A stretch of DNA of 64,000 nucleotides, from NCBI RefSeq assembly GCF_030316855.1, contig NZ_JASZYR010000012.1:62001-126000 (forward strand), written 5' to 3'. Under the pieces are notes generated by a model, which did not search any database, was not told the DNA's origin, and saw only the letters and a program-made list of their open reading frames with translations. Positions 52,262 through 60,458 of the stretch are shown here, piece after piece. Numbering within the stretch: the stretch's first letter is position 1; each line of letters begins with the position of its first letter. A program made the position numbers and the translations under genes. The stretch is from Variovorax sp. J22P240 (GTDB taxonomy: Bacteria > Pseudomonadota > Gammaproteobacteria > Burkholderiales > Burkholderiaceae_C).

Positions 52262-52675
52262 CTACCGACGGAATCCGATGAATGCGGGACCGCCCCAGCC
52301 GCCCCAGCCGCCCCAGTCCATGGCATCCATCTCGTTCATCTGGGCCGCCTCGAGGTTGTTGTTGCTCAATTGCTTGGCAACGCGCATCCGCTGGTAGTCC
52401 TGGTATTGCGGCGGACCGCCCACGTAGGCCAGGTTGTTCATCGAGTCGGGCAGGACGTAGTAGGTGGAGCCCTGGTATTTGACGGGGCTGACCTTGTCCT
52501 TCGGAAGCTTGGCGAGGATTGCCTGCTGCCCCGGGTTCTTGGGCGTGATGACCTTGAAGCCGGCAGCAATGGCCAGGTTGTCGTTGTTGAGCGTGTCGGT
52601 GGTGGCGCAGCCCGCGGCCAACACGATCAAGGCGACTGCGGCGACTCTATTCCATAGATCAGGCAGGTGCTTCAT
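52262..52675 (-). CDS. Lipoprotein with Trp-Gly-Gly repeat tail
   Basis: This 137-residue lipoprotein has a signal ending LAAGC, a central region YQGSTYYVLPDSMNNLAYVGG and a C-terminal tail of three WGG repeats followed by PAFIGFRR. The tail is encoded by a short tandem repeat of a nine-base unit around 52292-52316. No known family beyond its lipoprotein nature. It is in the row between the DUF2092 gene and the 107-residue exported protein gene. Confidence 0.72.
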   Translation of the reverse strand: MKHLPDLWNRVAAVALIVLAAGCATTDTLNNDNLAIAAGFKVITPKNPGQQAILAKLPKDKVSPVKYQGSTYYVLPDSMNNLAYVGGPPQYQDYQRMRVAKQLSNNNLEAAQMNEMDAMDWGGWGGWGGPAFIGFRR

Positions 52676-52780
52676 GGTTGTGTACCGAGTTGTTGGAGCC
52701 ATGGATCCAGTGCCGTGCATGAACCGGCCCGATGCGTCGCCGGTCCGTGTCTGGCGGCACGAACCGGGCTTCGGCCTGGC

Positions 52781-53104
52781 TTACTTGGCGCCGGGCATGT
52801 CCGGTGTGCCGCCCTGCTTCGATTGCTTCCTGTTGGGATGCTTGTCGTCCCGCGTCTCTACACGTGCCTGACCGGCGGCGGCGGCCTTGCCGGTCCCGAT
52901 GGCATCGTTCTCGGGCGACTTCGCCCAGTCGCCGGTCGGCTTCTTCACCTTGTCCTGCGGGCGTGCATTGGCCTTGTCTTGCGCGCGCTGCTGCGGCTTG
53001 CTGTTGGTGATCATCTGTTCCTGCGACGTCGTACCCGGCGGGTTTTGCGCGTAGGCGCCGGCGGCGAACAGGCCGGCGATCATGGCTGCGAGAAGTCTGG
53101 TCAT
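52781..53104 (-). CDS. Small exported basic protein, first gene of the minus-strand row
   Basis: This 107-residue protein has a signal peptide (MTRLLAAMIAGLFAAGAYAQ) and a hydrophilic, Lys/Gln-rich, probably disordered remainder (QQRAQDKANARPQDKVKKPTG). No family is recognised. It is first in the minus-strand series down to 45.3 kb, and a CACGTACGTG element lies about 165 bases upstream. It may therefore lead a FixJ-regulated transcript, although gaps of up to 105 bases further down leave room for internal promoters. Confidence 0.68.
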   Translation of the reverse strand: MTRLLAAMIAGLFAAGAYAQNPPGTTSQEQMITNSKPQQRAQDKANARPQDKVKKPTGDWAKSPENDAIGTGKAAAAGQARVETRDDKHPNRKQSKQGGTPDMPGAK

Positions 53105-53268
53105 TGCGTTTCCCCAAGGTGAACAGATTGAAGGGCCTCTCTGCCATGAAAGTGTCTTCCAGGGCATCGGGACGCTGCCTTGCGCCAGTTCCGTACTTGC
53201 GCGATGGCTTGGCGCAATCATTGTGGAAGCGGCTCTTCGGCAAATCCAGCCGGGCTGCCACGTACCCC

Positions 53269-53278
53269 CACGTACGTG
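53269..53278 (-). promoter_or_regulatory. CACGTACGTG element heading the envelope-protein gene row
   Basis: Read on the minus strand it is CACGTACGTG, four G, TACGTGGC, then AGCCCGGCTGGAT. A second half-copy (CCACGTAC) lies at 53258. It is 165 bases before the start at 53104 and just beyond the 3' end of the regulator gene. It matches the element shared by five other promoters. Confidence 0.55.
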
Positions 53279-53298
53279 GTCGGCTGCGCCGGACCCGG

Positions 53299-53913
53299 CT
53301 AGTCGGGCGATCGCTCGGAATGAAGCCGCATCAACTCCGTGATCGAACTCACGCCCAGCTTCTCGAGCAGCCGGCTTCGGTGCTGCTCCACGGTGCGATA
53401 GCTGATGTCCAGGTCCTTGGCAATGACCTTGCTCGGCAAGCCCTTGAGCGCCAGTTGCATCACTTCGCGCTCGCGCAGCGTCAACGCAGCGATCTCCTTG
53501 TCTAGGCGCTTGCCCCCCTCGGTGGCCGGGCGATTGCGCATGGTCGCGTCGCGGCGCAAGGCCTCGTCGATGGCATCCAGCAGCTGCTGTTCCCGGTAAG
53601 GCTTCTGGACGAAATCGACAGCCCCGTCCTTGACGGCCTTGACCGCCATCGCGATGTCGCCGTGGCCGCTGATGAAGACGATGGGAATGCGCGCGCCCAT
53701 CGCCGCGAGACGCTCCTGCAGCGCCAGGCCGCTCATCCGCGCCATGCGCACGTCCAGCACCAGGCAACCGGGGCGCGTCGCGTCGAAAGTGGCCAGAAAG
53801 TCGACCGCCGAGCAGTACGCCTCGGTCGCGAGGCCAACGGAACTCACCAACTCCCGGACGGAGTCGCGATAGGCCTCGTCGTCATCGATGATGAATACGG
53901 TCGGCTCTGCCAT
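53299..53913 (-). CDS. FixJ-type response regulator
   Basis: This 204-residue regulator has a receiver with IIDDDEAYR, phosphoacceptor D54 (CLVLDVRM), FISGHG and VQKPYREQQ. A LuxR-type helix-turn-helix follows (LTLREREVMQLALKGLPSKVIAKDLDISYRTVEQHRSRLLEKLG, in part). This is the FixJ/NodW/StyR arrangement. It starts four bases after the histidine kinase stop, so the two are an operon. FixJ-type proteins bind short TAxGTA-like half-sites; repeated ACGTACGTG/TAAGTRGC elements in this window fit such a specificity. Confidence 0.93.
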   Translation of the reverse strand: MAEPTVFIIDDDEAYRDSVRELVSSVGLATEAYCSAVDFLATFDATRPGCLVLDVRMARMSGLALQERLAAMGARIPIVFISGHGDIAMAVKAVKDGAVDFVQKPYREQQLLDAIDEALRRDATMRNRPATEGGKRLDKEIAALTLREREVMQLALKGLPSKVIAKDLDISYRTVEQHRSRLLEKLGVSSITELMRLHSERSPD

Positions 53914-53917
53914 CGTG

Positions 53918-55795
53918 TCAGTCTACCGAAGTAGCGGTCGGGAGTGTGAAACTGAATATCGCGCCACCGCCGTCGCGATGCGACGCCCACAGCTTGCCTC
54001 CGTGCGCCTCGATCAGCTTGCGGCAGATCGCCAGTCCGACGCCCAGGCCATCGGACTTGGTCGAATAGAACGACTCGAAAATCCGCTCCAGGTCGCCTTC
54101 AGCGATACCGGTGCCGCGATCCGAGACTTCGACCACGACCTCTTCGTGATCCTTCACGCGGAGGGTGACGGTGATCTCGCGGGCGCCACCCGGTGGCGCG
54201 CCCTCGATCGCCTGCATTGCATTTCGCAACAGGTTCAGGATGACCTGCTGCAAATGGATCTCGTCGACCACCACCGCCGGGAAGGAGTCTTCCGGCGCCA
54301 GTCTGATGTGGATGTCGCGCAGCTCGCAATCCATCTTCACCATGCCCACGCACTCGGCCACCGCGCGCTCGATGTCGATCAGCTTCGGCTCCAGCTCATG
54401 CCGCTGAACCATGCCGCGCATGCGTGTCACCACGTCGCCCGCCCGCGTGGCTTGCCCGATCACCTTGTCGAGCAGGTCGACCAGGCGGGACATGTCGGGC
54501 ACGGCTTCGGCGGCCCGCCGACGCGCAGCCAGCGCGTAGTTCTCGATCGCGCCGAGCGGCTGGGTGATCTCGTGCGCCAGCGCCACGGACATCTCGCCCG
54601 CCGTGTGAACACGCACGAGGTGCGCCAGCCGCTCACGCCAGTGCGCGGCCTCGACCTCGGCCGCCAGCTTGCGGCGCTCCGCGGCCTCGCGCGCATGCAG
54701 ATTGGCGAACACTTCGGCAAGCAGGCTCACACCGGGCGTCACCGCCGCGGGCCATTCGTGTTCCCGCTCGATGCTCGCCAGGGTGAGTGCCCCAGCGTTG
54801 CTGCCCTGCACCGTGATAGGCACCGCGAGGAGGGAACGCACGCCGATCTGTCGCAGCGTGGCAGCGTCGGCCTGTGCCTCCGGCGGAAGATCCGCGAGGT
54901 GACTGATTCGCACGACGCTGCCGCGCTCGACCAATCCATAGATCCAAGGCAAATCGACGGACTTGCCTTCCGCAGCCGGTCCGGAAAAGCCGTCCGCGTT
55001 CCACTGCTGCGTCACACCGAAGGGCACGCCGACCCCGCTGTGCCAGAGCGCCACCCGCTCGGCGCCCACGAACTCGCCGATCTGCCGTAGACCCATCGCG
55101 ATCGCCCGATTCTCTTCGCCGGGCCTCGACAGGACGAGCGACGCGAGAATGTTGCTCGCGAGCCGCTCGAAGCCGACCGCCAGATCGAGTTCTTCCTGCG
55201 CGCGCTTGCGTGCCAGGGCACTGCCGAAAATCTCCGCCAGCAGACGCATGCGAGCGACAAGATCGTCCGGCCAACTGCGCTCGCTGCGGACGCAGCCGAA
55301 GTTGAGACTGCCGTGCAATTGCCCTGCGACGACGATGGGCATCATGACGTGGGACTTCAGTCCGATCTTGCGCCAGTTCTCCTTGTCGAGGCTCGCCTCC
55401 GGCGGAAGCTCATCCAGACTGGCAAAAACGATCGGTTCGTTGGCAGTCGCTTTCGCGAGGGCCCACGGATTCGAATCCCGCGCGGGGAGCAGTCGTTTGG
55501 GCACTGGATCCACCCCCTCTACGGCGAAAGAGTGGGTGACCTCGGCGCGGCCAGTCAGGGGGAAGACACGGCTCAGCGTGGAACGATCGATGCCCAACGC
55601 CGACACGATCCGTGCGAGGCCCTGCTCGATGGCGTGATCGATGTCCTGAATAGGAATGGCGATGAATGCGGCCGACAGATCCGACAGCAGGCGCTCGAAG
55701 CTCAGCATTTCCTGGAGCGAAGCGTGCGCCGTGACCGAAGCGATCTGCTCCGTCATCGCCCTTCGGAACGGATAATCCGGCCTGTCCTCGTGCAT
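53918..55795 (-). CDS. GAF-domain sensor histidine kinase (partner of the FixJ-type regulator)
   Basis: This cytoplasmic kinase of about 625 residues has two GAF domains in its first 400 residues and a dimerisation/phosphoacceptor helix with ALAHEITQPLGAIENYALAARRR. The ATPase domain has NLLRNAMQAIEG, VSDRGTGIAEGD and DGLGVGLAICRKLIEAHGG. The AHE-x-QPL form is typical of FixL-type kinases. Starts at 55795 (MHEDRPDYP) or 55756 (MTEQIASV) are possible; 55795 overlaps the divergent pseudogene start. No haem-PAS is present, so the signal is probably a ligand of the GAF domains. It is co-transcribed with the regulator. Confidence 0.92.
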   Translation of the reverse strand: MHEDRPDYPFRRAMTEQIASVTAHASLQEMLSFERLLSDLSAAFIAIPIQDIDHAIEQGLARIVSALGIDRSTLSRVFPLTGRAEVTHSFAVEGVDPVPKRLLPARDSNPWALAKATANEPIVFASLDELPPEASLDKENWRKIGLKSHVMMPIVVAGQLHGSLNFGCVRSERSWPDDLVARMRLLAEIFGSALARKRAQEELDLAVGFERLASNILASLVLSRPGEENRAIAMGLRQIGEFVGAERVALWHSGVGVPFGVTQQWNADGFSGPAAEGKSVDLPWIYGLVERGSVVRISHLADLPPEAQADAATLRQIGVRSLLAVPITVQGSNAGALTLASIEREHEWPAAVTPGVSLLAEVFANLHAREAAERRKLAAEVEAAHWRERLAHLVRVHTAGEMSVALAHEITQPLGAIENYALAARRRAAEAVPDMSRLVDLLDKVIGQATRAGDVVTRMRGMVQRHELEPKLIDIERAVAECVGMVKMDCELRDIHIRLAPEDSFPAVVVDEIHLQQVILNLLRNAMQAIEGAPPGGAREITVTLRVKDHEEVVVEVSDRGTGIAEGDLERIFESFYSTKSDGLGVGLAICRKLIEAHGGKLWASHRDGGGAIFSFTLPTATSVD

Positions 55796-56435
55796 GACTT
55801 CAGAAGAAGAGGTTGTATGCGTCTTCGAGGGCGGCTCGGCAAGGAACGTCGCGCTGTACCTGGCCGAGCGAATGAGAGAGCCGCTCAAGCGGCCGGTGTT
55901 CGTAGAGGAAAGGCCAGGGGCGGGAGGGCGCGTTGGCGCACTGGCTCTGAAAAACGCGGCACCCGACGGGGCGACCGTGGCAATGCTTCCCATCGCAGTG
56001 CCGGTGCTGGCGCCGATGACCTTCAGGGACGTGCAATACGACGCGATGCATGACTTTTCCCCCATTTCGCAGATCGCCAGTTATCGCTTTGCGTTTGCGG
56101 TTGCTGCGAACCACCCCGCGCAGTCGTTTCCTGACTTTGTCGCCTGGCTGAAATCCCACCCGTCGCAAGCATTCTATGGATCGCCTGCGGCTGGAAGTCT
56201 CCCTCATTTCCTGGGCGTACTCATTTCCAAGGCGATCGGCATCGACATGACTCAGGTGGCTTACAGGGGATTCGCCCCGATGTCGATCGACCTCATCGGC
56301 GGCACGGTTCCCGCCGGCATCTCGTCGATCTCGGACTTGATCGACATGCACCGCGCAGGCCGGCTCAGAATTCTCGCGACGTCGGGCTCGCAGCGCGAGT
56401 CTCAATTGCCCGACGTGCCGACCCGCGCCGACTAG
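55794..56435 (+). pseudogene. Remnant of a Bug-type (TctC) substrate-binding protein
   Basis: The 213-residue frame matches the middle of Bug/TctC periplasmic binding proteins: VEERPGAGGRVGALALKNAAPDGATVAM, HDFSPISQIASYRFAFAV, VAYRGFAPMSIDLIGG and ILATSGSQRESQLPDVPT, in overlapping parts. It lacks the signal peptide and first strand, and stops where the family continues with FAEAG and about 75 more residues. The intact relative at 59498 has 318 residues. Both ends are missing, so it is a decayed copy, truncated at the histidine kinase gene start. It may mark a past rearrangement. Confidence 0.8.
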
Positions 56436-56454
56436 ATCTGCCCGATCCTCAGTC

Positions 56455-56464
56455 CACGTACGTG
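56455..56464 (+). promoter_or_regulatory. CACGTACGTG element, core of an 18-base perfect palindrome
   Basis: The core lies inside the perfect palindrome AGTCCACGTACGTGGACT (56451-56468). It is followed by TAAGTAGC and CGCCGGGATA, the clearest example of the composite element. It is 163 bases before the small lipoprotein gene at 56618, which leads into nnrU. Confidence 0.6.
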
Positions 56465-56617
56465 GACTAAGTAGCCGCCGGGATAGTCCGCCCGAAGCGC
56501 GAGTTTCAGAATGCCGAGCACCGGACCCCGCGCGCGACCGTCATCTGGCTAGGTTCGGCCGTGATGCCCTACGACCTGTTCCTGATCCTCGAGCTGGTCG
56601 GAGCCGAAGGAGTCCCT

Positions 56618-56926
56618 ATGCCAAGTCGCAGTCATTCCGCAGCGGCCATCGCTGCCTTTTGTGCCATTGCCAGTGGTTGCGCCAACTACCAGCCGCCGGC
56701 GGCGTTTGCCGGCTTCTCGTCGCCACTGGTGGCGCGCAACAGTTGCGTCGACTCCGTCTCCCGCGAGTTCAAGGTGCCAAAGGAAAACGTGAAGCCGATC
56801 AACGACGCGAGCACCATGATCGATGGCATCTATGTCGTCAGTCTCAGCATTGGCGCGGGACAGCCGTTGATCAACTGCACCGTGAACGAGAACGGCAACG
56901 TGTCGGACGTGATTCGGGCGCGCTGA
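56618..56926 (+). CDS. Small putative lipoprotein (102 aa)
   Basis: This 102-residue protein has a signal-like start (MPSRSHSAAAIAAFCAIASGC) with a plausible lipobox Cys. The mature part contains two cysteines (NSCVDSV, INCTVNE) and a beta-rich region ending NGNVSDVIRAR. GAAGGAG precedes the ATG at 56618, which is better supported than the upstream ATGs at 56561 and 56564. It is eight bases before nnrU. Function unknown; a FixJ-type element lies upstream. Confidence 0.72.
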   Translation: MPSRSHSAAAIAAFCAIASGCANYQPPAAFAGFSSPLVARNSCVDSVSREFKVPKENVKPINDASTMIDGIYVVSLSIGAGQPLINCTVNENGNVSDVIRAR

Positions 56927-56933
56927 AGTTCTC

Positions 56934-57512
56934 ATGTCCCTTCTTGTCCTGGGTCTCATTCTGTTTCTTGGCATTCACTCGGTATCCATCGTCGCACCTG
57001 CCTGGCGAGATGCCCAGGTCGCACGCCTCGGCGAGAGAGTGTGGAAAGGCATGTACGCCCTTGCCTCATTGGTCGGTCTGATGCTGCTCATCTATGGCTA
57101 CGGCCTGGCCCGACAAACGCCCGTCGTGCTGTACACGCCGCCACCGGCGATGCGCCATGTCGCACTCCTGCTGATGCTGCCCGTGTTTCCGCTGCTGTTC
57201 GCAGCCTATCTGCCCGGACGCATCCAACGAACGGCCAGGCATCCGATGCTGCTTGCGGTCAAGCTGTGGGCAGCATCGCATTTGTTGGCCAACGGTACGC
57301 TTGCCGACGTGCTCCTGTTCGGCGGCTTTCTCATCTGGGCGGTGGCTGACCGCATTTCGGTCAAGCACCGCGCCGTGCAGCACAAGGTGCCGGGCGCTCC
57401 GCCCGGCGCCCTCAACGACCTGATCGCTCTCGCCGTGGGGCTGACCGCGTATGTCGTCTTCATCTTCTGGGGGCATGCCTGGTTGGTCGGCGTATCGCCG
57501 ATGGCCTTCTGA
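56934..57512 (+). CDS. NnrU-family membrane protein
   Basis: This 192-residue polytopic protein has about six hydrophobic helices and NnrU-family phrases: HSVSIVAPAWRDAQVARLGERVWKGMYALASLVGL, RTARHPMLLAVKLWAASHLLANG and HRAVQHKVPGAP, in part. NnrU was named from nitric-oxide respiration clusters but is widespread; its fold resembles isoprenylcysteine methyltransferase-like membrane proteins. Here no denitrification genes are present. It follows the small lipoprotein gene and is convergent with the LysR gene, with 11 bases between the stops. Confidence 0.88.
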   Translation: MSLLVLGLILFLGIHSVSIVAPAWRDAQVARLGERVWKGMYALASLVGLMLLIYGYGLARQTPVVLYTPPPAMRHVALLLMLPVFPLLFAAYLPGRIQRTARHPMLLAVKLWAASHLLANGTLADVLLFGGFLIWAVADRISVKHRAVQHKVPGAPPGALNDLIALAVGLTAYVVFIFWGHAWLVGVSPMAF

Positions 57513-57523
57513 TTCCTCCCGGG

Positions 57524-58426
57524 CTACTGCCTGGTTGGCATTGGATAGGCCTGTTGAATCAGATTGCGCAGGGTGTCCAAGACGCCTCGCCGACCACCGC
57601 GGCGCCAGACCAGGTGAAGTTCGACATCGAAGCTGTCGGCATCCCGCAGCGATCTGAATTCCACCCCGGCGTAGCGCAGTCTTTGCGCAGAACGGGGCAC
57701 GAGCGCCACCCCAACTCCCGCATCCACGAGCGAAAGTATCGAGTGCGTGTGACTCAGGGTCTGAACCGTTTCCGGTGCGACACCCTCGGCTCGCAAGCGT
57801 CCTGCGACCAACTCGTAGAGGTAGCGCGACTCCGAGGGGCAGAACTCGATGAAAGCTTCCCCTTCCAGCGCGGACAACGGTATGGAGGCTTGATCGGCCA
57901 GCCGGTGTTCGGCCGGCATCGCGAGCACGAAGGGTTCGCGAAAGATCGCGACCGATTCGGTAAAGCTGCGCGGGGCGAACGGCCGCACGATGCCCAGTTC
58001 GATGCGATCAGTGCCGATCGCCTCGACCTGTTCGACAGTCTGCATCTCGCGGAGCACGACCTGCACGTCCGGCAGTTGCGCATGAACCGCAGCCAGCAAC
58101 TGCGGAAGCAGGGTGAAGCTTGCAGCAGGAATGAAGCCCATCGTGACGCTCCCGGCATCGGCACGCATGGCGCGGCGCGCGGCCAGCGTGGCCGCCTGAC
58201 TGCGGCGCAGGATGTCCTCTGCCTCGTGCAGGAACACGGCGCCTGCCGGTGTCAGGCGCACGTTCCCACCGGAACGCTCGAGCAAGCGAACTCCCACTTC
58301 GTGCTCCAGCAGCTGGATCTGCCGCGTGAGGGGCGGCTGGGTCATGTTCAGGGACGCCGCGGCACGGCCGAAATGCAGTTCGGTGGCCACGGCCACAAAA
58401 CAGCGGAGTTGGGTGAGCTGGAACAC
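57524..58426 (-). CDS. LysR-family transcriptional regulator
   Basis: This 300-residue LysR regulator has an N-terminal helix-turn-helix (LRCFVAVATELHFGRAAASLNMTQPPLTRQIQLLE, in part) and an effector domain with SVTMGFIPAASFTLLPQLL. It is of the BenM/CatM-like size class. It is divergent from the DHDPS-like gene, and a dyad with LysR-box geometry lies in the 101-base gap. It probably controls that gene and the following Bug gene in response to a carboxylate or sugar acid. Confidence 0.9.
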   Translation of the reverse strand: MFQLTQLRCFVAVATELHFGRAAASLNMTQPPLTRQIQLLEHEVGVRLLERSGGNVRLTPAGAVFLHEAEDILRRSQAATLAARRAMRADAGSVTMGFIPAASFTLLPQLLAAVHAQLPDVQVVLREMQTVEQVEAIGTDRIELGIVRPFAPRSFTESVAIFREPFVLAMPAEHRLADQASIPLSALEGEAFIEFCPSESRYLYELVAGRLRAEGVAPETVQTLSHTHSILSLVDAGVGVALVPRSAQRLRYAGVEFRSLRDADSFDVELHLVWRRGGRRGVLDTLRNLIQQAYPMPTRQ

Positions 58427-58448
58427 GATTCAATTCTTGGATTGCAGG

Positions 58449-58463
58449 ATCCGGTATATGGAT
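58449..58463. promoter_or_regulatory. LysR-type box ATCC-N7-GGAT
   Basis: The dyad contains a T-N11-A arrangement, the usual LysR-regulator motif, and lies 23 bases from the LysR start in the divergent gap with the DHDPS-like gene. Assignment is by motif and position only. Confidence 0.45.
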
Positions 58464-58527
58464 TGGACGCCTTTCGAGGCGCCTTCTAGAGTAGCCGCTT
58501 CCTCGACCTTCATTCGCTGACAACAAG

Positions 58528-59445
58528 ATGAGTTCTTTCCATGGCACCGAGTTGCGCGCGGCACTCAACGGCATCTCGGGCATCCTCGTGTCGCCCTTCG
58601 ACGCAAACGACAACGTGTCGGTGGCGCCACTCAAGACGGTGGTGGATCGCGCGCTCAAGGCGGGGGTCCACGTGCTGGTGGCCAATGGCAACACGAGTGA
58701 GTTCTACGGCCTGCAGGCTCAGGAGGCCGAGCTGCTGGTGAATGCGGCGGCCGAGTACGTCGCCGGACGCGCGCCCCTACTGGCCGGCGTGGGCCGCAGC
58801 GTCCACGAAGCCTGTGCACTGGCGCGCGCCTCGCGCAAGGCCGGCGCCGACGCCTTGATGGTCCATCAGCCGCCCGATCCCTTCGTGGCGCCGCGGGGCG
58901 TGGTGACATACCTCCGGAAGATTGCCGAGGCCGCCGATGGGCTGCCCATGGTGCTCTATCTCCGGAACGACAACATCGGCCTCGCCGCCATCGAAGAGCT
59001 GTGTCGCATTCCGGAGATCATCGGCGTGAAGTGGGCGTCACCGACGCCACTGGTGCTCGCCGAAGCCATGCGTCGCACCGCCGACCGGGGACTGGCCTGG
59101 GTTGGCGGTCTCGCCGAAGTCTGGGCGCCACCCTTCTATGCGGTGGGCGCTCGCGGCTTCACGTCGGGCCTCATCAACGTGTTGCCGGAGCGCTCGGTGG
59201 CCATCTACGACGCACTGGAGGCAGCCGGCTACGCGCAGGCCATGCGGCTGATCGGCGAGATGTTGCCGTTCGAAGACCTTCGCGCCCAGGAAAACAACGG
59301 GACCAACGTGACCGTGGTGAAAACTGCGCTGCAGATGATGGGCAACGATTGCGGCGCGACGCGAGCGCCCTCTGCCTGGCCTTTGACCGACGGCCAGCAT
59401 CAGCAGCTCCACGCGCTGATGTCGAAGTGGAATTTGCTCCACTGA
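58528..59445 (+). CDS. DHDPS/NAL-family aldolase or dehydratase
   Basis: This 305-residue barrel enzyme of the dihydrodipicolinate synthase family has the Schiff-base Lys at about K168 in IIGVKWAS and the catalytic Tyr at about Y144 in MVLYLRND. The usual GTTGE loop is replaced by ANGNTSEFYGL, so it is unlikely to be DapA itself. Relatives are 5-dehydro-4-deoxyglucarate dehydratases and keto-deoxy sugar-acid aldolases. It is divergent from LysR and followed by a Bug binding-protein gene, which suggests uptake and breakdown of a sugar acid or carboxylate. Confidence 0.87.
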   Translation: MSSFHGTELRAALNGISGILVSPFDANDNVSVAPLKTVVDRALKAGVHVLVANGNTSEFYGLQAQEAELLVNAAAEYVAGRAPLLAGVGRSVHEACALARASRKAGADALMVHQPPDPFVAPRGVVTYLRKIAEAADGLPMVLYLRNDNIGLAAIEELCRIPEIIGVKWASPTPLVLAEAMRRTADRGLAWVGGLAEVWAPPFYAVGARGFTSGLINVLPERSVAIYDALEAAGYAQAMRLIGEMLPFEDLRAQENNGTNVTVVKTALQMMGNDCGATRAPSAWPLTDGQHQQLHALMSKWNLLH

Positions 59446-59497
59446 CCTCGCGCCGTCACCGAAGTTCGAAGCTCCCCATAACTATCAAGGACAAATC

Positions 59498-60454
59498 ATG
59501 AATCGGCGATCTCTGCTCGTGCTGACCACTATCTTTTCGCTGTGCGGCGGTGCTGCCGCCCAGGAATTTCCTGCGCGGCCCATCACCATCGTCGTGGGTT
59601 CCAGCCCCGGAAGCGCCACCGACGCTCTCGCACGGGCTGTCGCCCTCGAAGTGACCAAGGAGACCGGCCAGGCCGTCATCGTCGACAACCGGGCAGGCGC
59701 TTTCGGCGGCATCGCGGCCCAGTTCGCAGCGCGTGCTCAGCCGGATGGCTACACCGTTTTCATGACGACGAACACGACCCAGTCCGCCAACCCCCATCTC
59801 CAGAAGAAGCTGTCCTACGACCCCATCAAGGACTTTGCACCGGTATCGTTGCTAACCAAGGGCTATCAGCTGCTCGTGGTGAATCCGAAGGTCAAGGCAA
59901 ACAGCGTGGCGGAGTTGATCGCGCTGGCGAAGTCCGATCCTGGCAAGCTCAACTACGGTTCCGGCAGTTCCTCCGCGCAAGTGGCCACCGAACTGTTCCA
60001 GCAGATGACGGGGACCCGGTTCAACTATGTGCCGTACAAGGCCAACCCGCCGGCAGTGATGGACCTTGTCGCCGGCCAGACTGACCTGATGATCGCGGAC
60101 ATCGCCACGACCTTGCCGCAGGTCAAGGCAGGCAAACTGCGCGCCCTCGGAGTGACCAGCCAACAGCGCCTGCCCTTGGTGCAGGGCGTTCCCGCCATTG
60201 CCGAGTCGCTGCGGAGCTACGAGTTCGGCTATTGGAACGCGGTCTACGCGCCTGCGGGCACGCCAGCGCCTGTCGTCATTCGATTGAATGCCCTGATGCA
60301 AGGCGCCATGAAAACGCCGGCCGTACGGAACGCGGCCGATCAGGCCGGAATGGAAGTCGCACTGTCCACGCCCGACGAACTGGCTCGCTTTCAGCTGTCG
60401 GAGCTCCATCGTTGGGGCCAGATCATCAAGACGGCAGGTATCGTGGCGGAATAG
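59498..60454 (+). CDS. Bug-type (TctC) tripartite transporter substrate-binding protein
   Basis: This 318-residue periplasmic binding protein has a signal peptide (LLVLTTIFSLCGGAAAQ) and all Bug-family landmarks: FPARPITIVVGSSPGSATD, VDNRAGAFGGIAAQFAA, PDGYTVFM, DPIKDFAPVSLL, NYVPYKANPPAVMDLVAGQ and LRALGVTSQQRLP. AAGGA precedes the ATG at 59498. Members bind carboxylates for TctAB-type or other uptake. No membrane components are encoded here, as is common for the many orphan Bug genes of Burkholderiales. It probably shares a transcript with the DHDPS-like gene. Confidence 0.93.
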   Translation: MNRRSLLVLTTIFSLCGGAAAQEFPARPITIVVGSSPGSATDALARAVALEVTKETGQAVIVDNRAGAFGGIAAQFAARAQPDGYTVFMTTNTTQSANPHLQKKLSYDPIKDFAPVSLLTKGYQLLVVNPKVKANSVAELIALAKSDPGKLNYGSGSSSAQVATELFQQMTGTRFNYVPYKANPPAVMDLVAGQTDLMIADIATTLPQVKAGKLRALGVTSQQRLPLVQGVPAIAESLRSYEFGYWNAVYAPAGTPAPVVIRLNALMQGAMKTPAVRNAADQAGMEVALSTPDELARFQLSELHRWGQIIKTAGIVAE

Positions 60455-60458
60455 CAGT

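Noticed and set aside
55794..56435. Functional Bug-type binding protein
   Set aside because: No signal peptide and no C-terminal third; reported as a pseudogene instead.
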